Below, piece by piece: positions 24,283 through 35,898 of a stretch of 64,000 nucleotides of DNA. The number at the start of each line of letters is the position of its first letter. Position 1 is the first letter of the stretch. Position numbers and translations under genes: made by a program. The stretch is from positions 8,549,761-8,613,760 of the forward strand of contig NC_084889.1 in NCBI RefSeq assembly GCF_958979055.1, given 5' to 3'. The notes beneath the pieces were generated by a model. It had not been told where the DNA came from. It did not search any database and saw only the letters and a program-made list of their open reading frames with translations. The DNA comes from Alnus glutinosa. Its lineage: Eukaryota; Streptophyta; Magnoliopsida; Fagales; Betulaceae.

Positions 24283-25255
24283 CAATGATGAATAATATAG
24301 AATCGAAAAGAGAGAGAGCAAAATAAAATCAAAACACAGATTACGTGGATCGTCAATGTACTTATGTCCATAAGAGTTTGGTTATTTCAACAATGATTTA
24401 AGATTACAGTATAACATATTTATAACAAAACCCTACTATACGGACAGAGTATAGAAACCCTAAAATACCATGTACGTACCGTCATGATGCTTTGCCAACT
24501 AGCCATTATATATATATACTGATATTCTTGTATTTCTCTCTATGCTCAAAAGAAATATGAGCCACTTTATTCAACAAGAACCGTAAAAGATGGAGTAGTA
24601 GGTTTAGCATTTTTAGTTGAAAGCACATATCAGAAACTTTTATCTAAAAATCATGGCTATCGCGCGGCATGATCCTTTATAAGGTACATAAGTTCTGGCT
24701 GATACCGGCCGGCCGCCAGAATCCTTATCATCCACGTATAGCTAGCTAGCATGCACACATCGAATTTATCTATCTAGATGCGTTTCCTTTCTATTTCAAA
24801 AGCTTTGCAATTGTGGTCGTTTTCCCTCATCAAGCAAGTTGGAGCTGGGTGACCTTTGGCTCACACTGGTGGGCAAGGTAGATGATTCTTGATTTAGCTA
24901 GAGACCAAGATCAGATACTCAAAAGGTTCAATCGGACTATATATCCTGCTGGATGTGGGGAATCCATGATTCTTTTTAGCAAAGTTACAGATTTAGACCT
25001 CTCGATCAGCTGCCCAACGCATATATATTACACAAAGAAAGAAAGCAGTGGCAAAAATGAGACTAGCTAATTTGTTCAAACAAGGGAAATCATGTCCTTA
25101 ATTAATTATTTGGTGACTACAAGTTTCTTAGAAAATGCACTCCTACATTAATTAGTCAACAATATTTAAAGATAGAAAATGATATTTAAGCAAAATTATA
25201 TGGAATTTGAGCACTTATATATATACTCATTCTATCATATTTTTCATCCAACTTT
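24283..25255. other. Gene-free AT-rich DNA
   Basis: No gene, RNA gene or bounded repeat recognised. Confidence 0.35.
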
Positions 25256-25270
25256 TAACCAAAGACGTCT

Positions 25271-25795
25271 CCTTGAACTGATTGTAATTATCTTTTTGAA
25301 CCGATAGAATTCATCTTAAAAACGTTCTCTGAACTGATTGAGCTCATCCTGTAATCACTAATCATGACTTTTATTATATATACAGCACAGAGCCAATGAA
25401 TCAATTTGGCTGATTAAACAATACTTTAAGAATTTATTATATGCTATCAGAGCGAGTATAAACATACGTCTGATTTCATGGCTCTTTCATCTTTTGCCAC
25501 TTCCTCTATTTCTCAGAATTCTACCCCCTCCACAACTCCCTCCACAACCCTTACTATCTCAGCTGGAGAACCCAAATTGTTTCTTATCTTAAGGGCAATG
25601 AATTGTATGGCTTCATTACTGGTGAGATGCCGTGTCCCACCATCTCGTATGTGCTGTATATATAATGAAAGTGATTACAGGATGAACTCAATCAGTTCAG
25701 AGATCGAATGTTTCTAAGATGAACTCTATCGGTTCAAAGAGATCGTTACAATCAGTTCAAAGAGATAATTACAATATTTGAATTATCATTTACAC
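25271..25795. mobile_element. Inverted repeat enclosing a Ty1/copia PBS and gag fragment
   Basis: The left arm (about 25271-25370) and right arm (about 25668-25770) are near-complementary, sharing GAACTGATTGTAA, TTTGAACCGATAGA and GAACTGATTGAG-type blocks. The loop contains TATCAGAGC (about 25446), the tRNA-Met primer-binding motif of copia elements. This is followed by an ATG at 25478 and a serine/threonine-rich leader, then, after a 1-nt shift, ELYGFITGEMPCP, a phrase of copia gag N-termini. The fragment is frame-shifted and truncated after about 170 bp of gag. It is non-coding debris and no reverse transcriptase is nearby. Confidence 0.6.
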
Positions 25796-27887
25796 TTCAA
25801 CAATAGCGTAGAGTTTGAGTTTGAGTTGTTCACTGTGTCTTCTGAAGTGATGAATGTTATGGATACGTATATATACTAACATGTTTTCTGCACTATTTGC
25901 CTAAGCGATATACTTTTGCTCGAGTGAAATACTCTTTTCTTCCTCGGTGAGACGTCATTCCTTTATCTTTTTCGTTCTTTTTCTGTTTGTGAGAAAATTC
26001 TTACGATTCGGTTTAGGCCTGTATTGCATGTATAGGAAAATTGGGGCTAAAAGAAAAAAGAGATGTTGAGGCCAATAATCATTTACTGAGAATGACAAAT
26101 GTAACGTACAATATTGGTAGGGACCTTTTTTTCTGAAACGTGGCATATTCTGCAGATACATTGATCATATATACCAATATTTGGAATCCTTATCATCCCT
26201 TTCTTTTGTCAGCAAATGTGAATCCTTATCATCTAGTTTTATTCTTGCAAAAGTAATCCCTATGGATACCCATTCTTTCTATAGAACGTTACTAGAGATA
26301 TTTGAAAGTCTTTCGTCCTCTCTCTCGATCGATCTCTATCTCTCTCTGCGGTCCCTCTTTACAAGTTGGGGGTGGCCATCTTGGTCACATACTGGTCTGA
26401 GAGAGATGTGTTTAGATTCTTCAATGAGAACTAATGGTCAGTCAAATGATCCGGCCGGCTTATATCTGTTGCCGTGGAACCATGATTCCGCATACTTCGA
26501 ATTCCTTTAATTTCTTGGCAGGAAAAAGTCCATGCACCCTTGGGACCTGAAGTATTCATTCGGCAATCGGAAAGCCTAAAGTTATAGGGGGAATATTGAG
26601 GAAGAACATTTTCCATATTATTCATGGGGATAAGCAGAAAGACATATATTACACTTTGAATATTATATAGTTTCCTCGAGGTGTCTCGATTATAAATATT
26701 TGTGCATCTATATATATATATTGAAGATAGTACTGTTGATCTCACGACCGACCTAGGACCAATAAAGCCGGCAAGAGAGAGATATTGGAGGTAAGATAAT
26801 AGCTAGACTTTCGAGGGTGCAAGCAGGAAATACTTCACGAGTAATAATGTGTTGAGAATATATGTATGTACCTAGAGTGACTGTCTTCCTCCACATATGT
26901 GGAGTGTTTCTTCTTCTTGCGTAGCTTTAGTCAGGTGTCCTAGTGATAAGATAGGACCTTTACTAGGCATGGCATTCGGTTAACATTTTCTAGTAAGGTA
27001 CGTTCCTTGCTGGGTGTTGCTCGTTGGTGTGGTATGGCCTTGGCAGGCTAGTGACATTCATGAATTCCTTGCTTCTTGCGATCATTGTCAGGTGTCTGAG
27101 TAATGCTACGTGTCTGTTGAGCTTTATTAAGGGTGTTGCTTGATTTTTTACCGAGAACATTGGGATAATTAGAATGAGGCGGAATAGCGACTATCTTTGC
27201 TCTTTGATATATCCACTGACTAGCTAGCCGATCTGCCAAGCCCATAAGGATCTGTAACTTGGGCCTAATTGCTTGGCCCAAACGAGCCTTTTCAGCTCGG
27301 GTCCAGTAGGGTGGATACAAGACAACTAAACATCAAGCATAGTTTAATAACTATTCTTATAAAATAAATAAATAAATCAAGCTAAACACGCCTTGATGAT
27401 AAACATGGCAACGGAGGCTTAGATGGGCGTGCCTTCTGTACGCCGTGGATGGGCTGTCCTAGCCCAAGTTACTAGTGCCTACAGGGTTGGGGGGCAGAGC
27501 TCAGGATGCCATAAGGGCATAGCAGCCATAAACCTCTACACAAAATGTTTTGAGGGTCGTGGCTTGGATGGAATAAACAATGACAATATTGTGGGAATTT
27601 GAGAGGGTATTCGAGCAGCTTGGGTTCCAACTGTTTCAAACTGTTTAAATACCTATTCGAACGCATGAGATTTGAGTGTGCTTTGACATAAAGATGCTCG
27701 TTATACCGTGCAATGGAAAATCTTATTACACGGATTTTATTTCTTAGCCTTATCATAACTGTTCGTGTACTGATCGATCATATATCATTATAAAGGCATG
27801 ACAGCCACAAAACCTTCATATAGAATGTTTTGAAGGTCATGTTGGATCTAAAGAGTGGCCCTAAAAGGACTAGAGAAATGATCAAAA
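25796..27887. other. Gene-free region with unclassified repeat-like DNA
   Basis: No gene recognised. Two related ~65-bp stretches in direct orientation (27514-27580 and 27790-27855) share CAGCCA, AAACCT and AGAATGTTTTGAAGGTC-like words, suggesting an old local duplication or transposon remnant. 26810-27330 has the composition of old retroelement sequence but I could not pair LTR ends. Confidence 0.35.
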
Positions 27888-28000
27888 CACTCTCAATGTA
27901 CAACAATAGTACAACACCAAGACATATTGAGGTGTGACTCACACATTGGGTCCCATCCCAATGTGTTTTAGTGTTGTACCATTGTTGTACCCCAAGAGTG
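27888..28000. mobile_element. Short fold-back MITE
   Basis: Arms CACTCTCAATGTACAACAAT on the left and CACTCTTGGGGTACAACAAT on the right complement. The inner parts share AGTACAACAC / GGTACAACAC and an ACACATTGGG palindromic core. Confidence 0.7.
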
Positions 28001-28092
28001 CAATAATTATTTTTCGAAGGACTATCGCATAATTAAAGTTTAAACAGTAATGGGATGAGGGCAGGGTATAATACTTTAATTTCTCCATTAAA

Positions 28093-28497
28093 ACTAGGGG
28101 GCTATTTGCTAAAATTTTGATAAATGTTTTGGGTTTTGAATTTGAAAAAGGTAAAAAGGTGAGAATTGATTTGGTGGAAGCCGCGTTTGAGAATAGTTAA
28201 AAATTGGTTTGGTAAAATATTGGATGAGTGTTTTGTAATAATTAAAAATTGAAAAATACTTTTATAAAATTTAAAAATAGAAATAAAACATTAAAAATAA
28301 AAAATAAAAACTATGTTGTGTTTATTTTTTAATAGTGTTTTGAGTTTTATAGTTCATTTTGAAAAATGTATTAGTAGTGAGGACTACATTTGAATTTTTT
28401 TTTTCTTCTAATTCTGTTTAACTTTTAACAAGAGTTTTCAATATTTAAAAAGTGAAAAGAGATTTATAGAAATTTACCAAACGAGCACTATAGTTTT
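28093..28497. mobile_element. Degenerate non-autonomous DNA element
   Basis: Left TAGGGGGCTATTTGCTAAAA and right ACCAAACGAGCACTATAG suggest inverted hAT-like ends. The AT-rich interior has many AAAAAT/ATTTTT words. The duplication was not resolved. Confidence 0.4.
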
Positions 28498-29012
28498 GAA
28501 GCTCTGTATGTTAATATGTTTGGGTTTTTTATAAGATTTTTAATTTAAAAAGTGTTTTAACTTGATATAAAAATAAAAATTGATTTTTTATTTTTATATT
28601 TTTTTAGTATTTTGCATTTGAGTTGTTTGTAAATATATATATTTAAATTAAAAAAAGAAAAAGAAAAGAAGGAGCAATCCTTGCAATAAATGAGTTATGA
28701 CTAAAACAGACAGTAAAACTGCATGCTCTGATTTTTCAAAGGTCCCCTACCAAAAGGATTTAATACAATCCCTGTTCTGGGATCCTCCTCACTCATATCC
28801 TCATTACTCTACCACCCATTTTTGCTTCTTCAGAGAAATGATGAATGATGACAATTGTGGGTTCGGTTGGGCTCATACGTACAAGGGAGGAGGAGAAGAA
28901 AGAGTGAAGAAATGTGCAGAAAAAGTAGAAAAAGTTTCGTGGGTTTGTGGAATAATTCCGAAAATATTGCTTCACCCGAGCATTACCCGGGCTTATATAG
29001 TTGGGTTTCGAG
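28498..29012. other. Gene-free DNA left of the segmental duplication
   Basis: Open frames here (28697-29050 plus) have no recognised domains. A short GC-richer part, about 28860-29010, resembles nothing I know. Confidence 0.35.
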
Positions 29013-29190
29013 CTCTGATACCTATGCTCTTGCAAGAATGTGTTCCTTAGGTTTTAGGCCCAGTTTTAAGCCCACGTATTATTATCTTATTAGTGACGAC
29101 ATGACATATTAATAGAATCTGTCAAAGTGTTTTGGTAAAATTTAGAAAAAATGTCCCCTACACAATAGTTATACACAACTGTAGATACAT

Positions 29191-29299
29191 AGTCCCTAAG
29201 AAAAAACTCAATCGGCTGAAACCACGCCTCATGAAACTCCGGGTTACTAGTTCGAATCCCCCCTCTCCTCTTTTACGTGGACATGTAAAAAAAAAAAAA
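29191..29299 (+). mobile_element. tRNA-derived SINE with poly-A, unit 1 only
   Basis: A ~110-bp insert with a degenerate A box (ACTCAATCGGCTGA) and a B box (GTTCGAATCCC), ending in about 15 A. Flanks are a 14-bp duplication with one mismatch, AACTGTAGATACAT (29177-29190) and AACTGTAAATACAT (29300-29313). The paralogous site in copy C (about 42358-42371) is uninterrupted. It is related to the SINE at 45307. Confidence 0.85.
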
Positions 29300-30170
29300 A
29301 ACTGTAAATACATGGAGTGAAACCCATATGATGGAACCTACTCACATGGGTCTCACCCTATATATTTAGGGTTGTGCACAACTGTTATGCTAGAATCAGT
29401 CCTTCAAAATTTAAGTGCAAAAATTAAATTATTATTTTAACATACTTTAAAGGCTTTTGTTATTTTTTTATATTTTACATTTATTTCTTAAAAAAATTAT
29501 ATATCTCACGTATATTAATGACACGTATCACTTTAAGATGTCGATTTGGAGGAGGATTATTGCTTTCAGAGGTTTTTTTGGGATGAATATTTATTACTGA
29601 CGAGTTTCCTTGCAGGTCTAATGGGTGATTATTGTACCTTCTGATCAAATATTGCTTTGGAGTTATTTTTACGTATGAATGAGTTATTGCTTCCGAGTTC
29701 CTTACCAACAGAAACAAGTCTCGTGGGTGAATTATTGTACTAATAAGGATGCAGGGACGAGTCAGCTAGGTGTCACCCCGGCCGGAAACTAGTACCACCA
29801 ATTATGGGCCTTCTGACAATTTGTCTACCAAACAGTGGCGAATCTACGGGAGAAATAAATGTTACACATATTTTTTTATAATTAGTTTTAAATTCATTAG
29901 TAAATAAATTTCACAAATTTAATAGTAGATTTAGAAATAAAATGGGTAAAAGTTGTATAAAAAGTGTAAAAAGGTAGAACGGTAGAAGACCAAATGTGCT
30001 CTTTTTTGATCTTTGAGTTATGGATTGAGGTCGCTCGCAATTTGCTATGTAAACTGTTCAAATTCTGTTGATTTCTACATTTATTGTGACCATTGTCATT
30101 GTCACTCTCTCCCACGACCATTTACCGGGTGCCTTATTATTTCTTTGATTGATTTGGGAGTGATGAGAGT

Positions 30171-30429
30171 GTTAAATCACTACTTACTTTAAAAGTCTAA
30201 GTTGATAAAAATAAGTAAATTTAATCATTTAATCAATACTTCAATAATTCTCTCACTTGTGGGTTCAAATTATATTTTTAATAGGTGATGCTCAACATGT
30301 GAAATATAATTGAAATAGGTGAATGACGGAATCAAAGTTCGAACTTAAGACATTTGGCTCTGATACCATGTTAAATCACCACTTAATTATTTTATCAGCT
30401 TAAGTTTATGTGACAAGTAGTGATTTAAT
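30171..30429. mobile_element. Fold-back MITE in R copy A
   Basis: Ends GTTAAATCACTACTTA and (right) AAGTAGTGATTTAAT are inverted over ~40 bp, including a TTTAAG..TTGAT / ATCAGCTTAAG pair. The equivalent element is at 40180-40435 in copy B and, split by a retroelement, at 43233-44617 in copy C. Confidence 0.7.
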
Positions 30430-33400
30430 AGAGAGATTGATAGTGGCAGTAATTTATAATAATGATGAAGATAAGGGCCGACAATTACTAAAAAGAGAGA
30501 AAGTTTTAGATTTTGGGCAAAAAAATTATCCAAATTGAAATTCTTTCGATCTAATCTGCCAAAGCGTCATGTGTACTAAGAAATACATGACACATTTAGA
30601 AAGTGTAATTAAAAAAAATCTTCCAATTCAATTTGAAAATGTGACGAAATTGCGTCATTCATTTAAAATAAGTGACTCAAATTAAAGTTAATACCTTCTC
30701 TATGGTACGCGATCTCAATTCTGAGTTTCTATTAGTGTTATTATTCTGATTTTTTATTATTATTATTATTTTATGAAAGTACTTTTGAGTTACCTGTGTA
30801 GAAAACTGAGATCATATGCATTAAGATCTTCACTGGCTCAATCTCTTGACTTGAAGTCTAATCCAATTCACAATTTTTTTATTTTATTTTATTTTATTTT
30901 TATTTTTATTATTATTATTTTTCTCTCAACTAATCCTCGAATACATGCAACCTCTCCATCCTACACATATGAGTCATTATCGAACCACGTCTTTGAACCG
31001 TGAGGGCAAATTAATTAAGGATAAAGAGTATTCGTCGGACATTATTTGTTTCAAAATTGTTGTGTTGTTTTAGACTTAAATGGGCCTCACATATGTTTTG
31101 TGGATCAGATTTAAAGTTGTCATATGTGCAACTACTTTTGGTAAGTCTTTTCACACATGATATTGAGTGGATATAATATATATCATCAGTGGGGTGATTT
31201 AGTGACTTTAAAAAAAAATCTCTAAAGTGATTAATATGTATTAGGGTGAGAGTTCGATTCTCGAAATGAAAATCTTTGGTCTTATTAGTATTAACCACCT
31301 TCAGTTTCAATGATGCTCTAATTGAGCTGATCAGGTTATAACTAGACGCTTAGAATAGCTATAATTAATCTTTGCCGCTTGCTTTTTTTCTTTTTTTCTT
31401 TTAATAGAAAACATATAAAGGATACAGTACGATGAATTAAAAGAATTGAAATGGATATTTATGTGTCTAAAACTGGAAGAAGAAAAAAATGATCAATTAA
31501 AAATGAAACACAAAACTAAAGTTTAAAAGAATAATATTAGATCTACGCTCCTTATTTGGGCATTTGACCTTTTCAATTCTCAAACATAATAATCACATAG
31601 GTTCGTAGAAACATAAAGAGGGAGGCTCAAAGATACTTCCATTGTGATAAAGAAGTGGCATGGATAATGGATTAAAGGTATTGAATCGAACCTTTTTGTT
31701 TTTACTTTTTTTCTTTCCCTAAAGCTAATTATATGTAGTTGACAATGGCTTTTTACATCTCTTGACAGGCGTAAGTAATTTTTCAGAGCTTGGCTCTCCT
31801 ATAAAAAATCACTAATCAGATTTGCGCTATCACTCTAAAAAAATTAGTTAATTTAAAGCTTTTATAGAATTCTTTATAAAGTTCAGTTTCACCTTGTAAC
31901 GAAGCAATGTAGAACTTAACACTCATGTGTATCTTTATAAACTACTCACTCTATGTAAGATATTTATCTCTTCTCAATATAAGACCAATGTGCTACATAT
32001 AGTATGTTGAGACATTAATTACTCAACCCAAAAATTTAAGTCTATCGGTTTAGCCCAACTATGCTATATAAACCACTTACTCTTCTTACGTCTTAGCAAT
32101 GCGGAAGACTTCACAAGTGCACTCACCACCGCAGCCTCTTACACCTCTCGATCGCTCGTCATCACCTTATGTCATCCTGACCCTCCTTTTTACGGTAACT
32201 CTCAACCATATAGAGAAACCCAACCGCCCCTCGACCCAACACGACCTTTTTCTGCCCGTCACTCGCCGTCCCGGTCCCCCATCCAAACAATTGACCCATT
32301 CCTTGCATTGTAGCCTCTCGACATCTTCCTCCTCCCTTCCCCAAAAAAGTTTCTCCCTTCCATCTCCATCCACGTTGTAGGTTTCTGTGGAGTGTCTTTT
32401 TCCTTAATTGTGAGGTCTATATGGTTCCCAATCATAGAGGGTAAATATTTTTCTACCAAAAACAAAAAATTCGATATTGTTTTCAAGATCTCAACCAAAT
32501 GATTTCGAAAATATCTTCACCAAAAACATTTTTTTCCCCCCAAAAATCATTTTCCTTGACCTAAATTATGATGATATGATTGGATGATATATTACTTGAT
32601 AAGACGAAAAAATAAATAAATAAAAAAATCGCAATCATTAATCCCCTCCGATAATTGAAGCATCCCACATTGCGTTAGACCGAGTCAATCGGCGTTCCTT
32701 TGTCGTGGCTGTTCTGAGGAAGCAGCCGACAAGACAAGTAGTAGAGGGAGACCAAGTTGGACACGTATTTTACCAGTGTTTTTTTTTAATCGGAAAAGTA
32801 ATATTAAATATCATTGTCAGCTTTTGTTCCGACTTCCAGCTTCTTTCCTTCAATTTTGTTCACAGAAGTTGGCCAGTGCTTTAGTCTTGGAATAGTGCAA
32901 GAATAAATCAATTATTTACCCTCATTTTATTACACACATTTCACATACATCAGAGCATAATGGCATGAACTTATTTTATAAAATAATGTTAAATCACATT
33001 TTTATTCTATTATTATTTTTACTCAATTAATATGGCAGTGTCGATCAAGCAGTTTTAATAAGACAAGGGCCAGTATAATTTTTAGCATTACTCGTTTCAT
33101 TATGAGGAAGTAATTAAGAACCTAATTATATATACCTTACAGTGTCTCGTTGTGGATGTTAGAAATTCAAACACAATGTATATAGACCGAAACAATTAAA
33201 CTATTTTGATCAAGTCATGATTGTTTATACAATTTGAGTAAAAATACACTTTTATAACTCATCTTTTGAAATTCAAAAATTATAATCTATGACAACTTAA
33301 CTAGCTTTTTTAAATAGAGACATATAAGTTTATATATTTGTACATTTTTATATAAAGACTAAGCTAGAGACTATTCTAGAATCAATAGTTTTATTGGCAT

Positions 33401-34317
33401 TCACTCTATTGTTAAATATAATTCAATCAACTAATACTATTAGAATTTGAATATGACTGTATAATTATGCTTATCTTAGTTATCTACCACCCAGCCAATA
33501 ATATAATAACTAAGTTAAAATGAAATTCTTATATTAAATCTAATAATAAAACTTATTTCGCACTAGATATATTTATGTCCTTCATCATGAGGTGACTCCA
33601 TTTGATTTGTACACCTTCTTTTATAAAATATTTATGAACAAAGTTTTCTCTTTAAACTCCATTTTTTTTTTTATTATTTCTCTTCTTCTTTTTTTTTTTC
33701 TTTTTTTTTTTTCTATTATCAAACAACTTTCTTCAATTTCCTTTCATAAAAAAATCAAATTTTCTTTCACCTTTATAATTAATCACTTCTCCTTATTAAA
33801 AATAATAAATAAATAAATAAATTGAAAACAAGAAAACTTACTTCACTTTTCTTTGATTTGTGCACTTATTGTTGGCATATAGTAATCAAGGCATTGTTAA
33901 TTTGCCAAGGACAGGAACGAAATAGAGTAGTGCATAGCACTATTTTCATTATTTTTCTCACTTTTTTTTACATTTTTTTGATAACAATCAACATCAAAAC
34001 ATTCTCACTTTTTTTTTTTTTCACTTTTTATATCACATCAATAATTTTTTATTACTATTCAAATAAAAAAATTCACTACAATACAAAACTTTTTTACTTT
34101 TCCATACAAATTTTTTATACTTTATATCACATAATCACTTTTTATTAACTTCAAAATTAACAATTTACTACTCTGTTTTATACATGTATTTGTTAAAACA
34201 ACCCCAAATTTATTAGAGAAAACAAGCATAAATACGATAAAAAGTATATTTGGTACAAAAGCAACAAATTGAACAAACACATCAAAGTGACAGATTTTTC
34301 AATTTTCCTCGCATCTT

Positions 34318-34568
34318 TTTGGCCTCGTTTGGTAAGGAAAGGGGAATTGGTAGTGGGAGCTAAAAGTAATAGAAGTGATATAAAGTAAAAAGAATTTGTA
34401 TAAAAAGGTGAAAAAGTTTTGTTTTGTAGTGATTTTTTTTTTATTTAACTAATAATAAAAAATTATTGATGTAATATAAAGTTAGAATGTTTTGAAGTTG
34501 ATTGTTTTTGGGATAAGTAAAGAGGAGAAGAGGAAATTTTATTTTCCTTTGCCAAACAAGCCCTTTGG
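34318..34568. mobile_element. hAT-like non-autonomous insertion present only in unit 1
   Basis: Ends GGCCTCGTTTGG and CCAAACAAGCCC are inverted. Copy C reads straight through, CATCTTTTTGGTGATAAG (about 48549-48566), giving the empty site. The T-rich target makes the exact duplication ambiguous (TTTGG at 34318-34322 and 34564-34568). Confidence 0.75.
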
Positions 34569-34724
34569 TGATAAGAGAGAGAAATGAAAGATAAGACAGA
34601 GTCCCTCAGTCACCAATAGATGCCGACGAGAAGGCTGTCGGGTCCACGTCGGACTCTGCGTTGGAAAATGCCACGTCCGTCACGATCAATTGCCCACACT
34701 TTTGGTATTTAGGGTAAGGTTTGA

Positions 34725-35035
34725 CCAAAATTTAAATTATTTTTTTTTTAATTGAATAAGAAAATTGTTATACGGCTGAATTCTTTCCATTCCTGATTCA
34801 TAAAGAAGAAAGAATAAGAGACTCAGTGAAAATGCTACTAAACACAAGATGAGTATCGGCCCATTTAATTAAAATATGTGTCCGAAGATTGGTACTTTTA
34901 GAAATTTTCATAGCACTCCAGCTATAAAAAGCAGCGAGATCAAGTTTAATATCTGAAATTAAAGGAGCAAAATGTCAAGAAGAAAAAAGATGTGACTAAT
35001 TCCCAGCTAAGAAGAAGAAGAAGAAGAAGAATTTA
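34725..35035. other. Gene-free AT-rich DNA in the unit 1 spacer
   Basis: No gene recognised and no match to the unit 2 spacer noticed here. Confidence 0.35.
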
Positions 35036-35237
35036 ATGTCACCACACAGAGTAGTCGTCTTCAGCCACTATGCGAAGAAGAAGAAGAATTTAATGTCACC
35101 ACACAATGTCACTACACAGAGTAGTCGTCTTCAGCCACTATGCGAAGAAGAAGAAGAAGAAGAAGAAGAAGAAGAAGAAGAAGAAGAAGAAGAAGAAGAA
35201 GAAGAAGAAGAAGAAGAAGAAGAAGAAGAAGAAGAAG
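35019..35237. repeat. Minisatellite plus (GAA)31-type microsatellite
   Basis: A ~55-bp unit (AATTTAATGTCACCACACAG ... TATGCGAAGAAG) occurs twice (about 35030-35085 and 35087-35153). The second is expanded by an internal CACACAATGTCACTA duplication. It then runs into about 31 uninterrupted GAA triplets at 35144-35237. The long Glu/Lys-only open frames across it are artefacts. Confidence 0.95.
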
Positions 35238-35244
35238 GAAGAAA

Positions 35245-35840
35245 TTGCATCACTAGTCCTTAAGGTATGTCATAATTACAAATCACTTTCTGTGGTTTAA
35301 AAAGTTCATAGAAGGTCTTTATGATAAACTGTAATTACAAATCAATCCTTGGAGTCAAATTCGGTTAAATTTTTTGACAAATTCTGTTAAATGCCACGTC
35401 AGCACTACGTCAAACAAATAAGATGGCAATATGTGTTCATCTTAATAAAAAAATATAAATTTATTAAAAATAAATAAATAAACTTATTTTAAAAAAAAAA
35501 TCAAAAAAAAGAAAAGGGAAAGGGTGGCCACGCGCCACCCCCCGCCACCTCTGGGAGTGGCCCAGCCACCCCTTTGCCCTTCCATTTTTTCTCTTTTTTT
35601 TTTTTTTTTAAAAAAAAGTATATTTATTTATTTTCTAATAAATTTATATTTATTTATTAAGATGGACACGTGTTGCCATCTTATTGGTTTGACGTGGCAT
35701 CTAACAGAATTTGTCAAAATTTTTAATGGAATTTGACTCCAGAATTCGATTTGTAATTATAGTTTACCACAGGGACCTCCCATGAACTTTGTGATTTGTA
35801 ACTATAGCATACCCTAAGGACCAATGGTGCAATTATCCCT
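35245..35840. mobile_element. Long fold-back element with GC-rich centre
   Basis: The left arm (about 35245-35440) and right arm (about 35640-35840) are inverted copies. Both read, outside in: TTGCA, CTAGTCCTTAAGGTATG-like, ATAATTACAAATC, GGAGTCAAATTC, TTTTTGACAAATTCTGTTA and TGCCACGTC. The centre has GGTGGCCACGCGCCACC and AGTGGCCCAGCCACCCC. No transposase. The type is MULE-like or unclassified. Confidence 0.75.
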
Positions 35841-35898
35841 TCCCTTAATGGGCGAGTTCTCGAGAGGTGAGTTTCTTTAGGCTTGTAGCTTACTTTTT

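Larger units (their letters stand above)
29013..34724. repeat. Segmental-duplication repeat R, copy A (unit 1)
   Basis: Homologous in order to copy C (42192-48690) and, over its left half, to copy B (39781-42195). Landmarks shared by all three include GGCGAATCTACGGGAG (29838, 39802, 42908), GAGTTCGATTCTCGAAAT (31250, 41236, 45596), the 'gatcta(c/t)gctc' block (31540, 41521, 45880) and a TATA-like CTATATAA followed by CCTTATGTC/GTTGTCCTGAC. Copies A and C continue through GGTCCACGTC near 34643/48600. The tract has no intact protein gene. It contains a SINE, a fold-back MITE and old tRNA-like sequence, so it is a composite of dead elements duplicated as a block. Confidence 0.85.

Noticed and set aside
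25478..25717. 79-codon frame as a gene
   Set aside because: It is a frame-shifted copia gag N-terminus following a primer-binding motif.
31240..31275. GAGTTCGATTCTCG as a tRNA gene
   Set aside because: A B-box-like word recurs in all R copies, but no cloverleaf could be formed around it. At most it is an old SINE relic.
35036..35300. Long Glu-rich and Lys-rich open frames
   Set aside because: They are translations of the (GAA)n microsatellite in two frames, with no other coding evidence.
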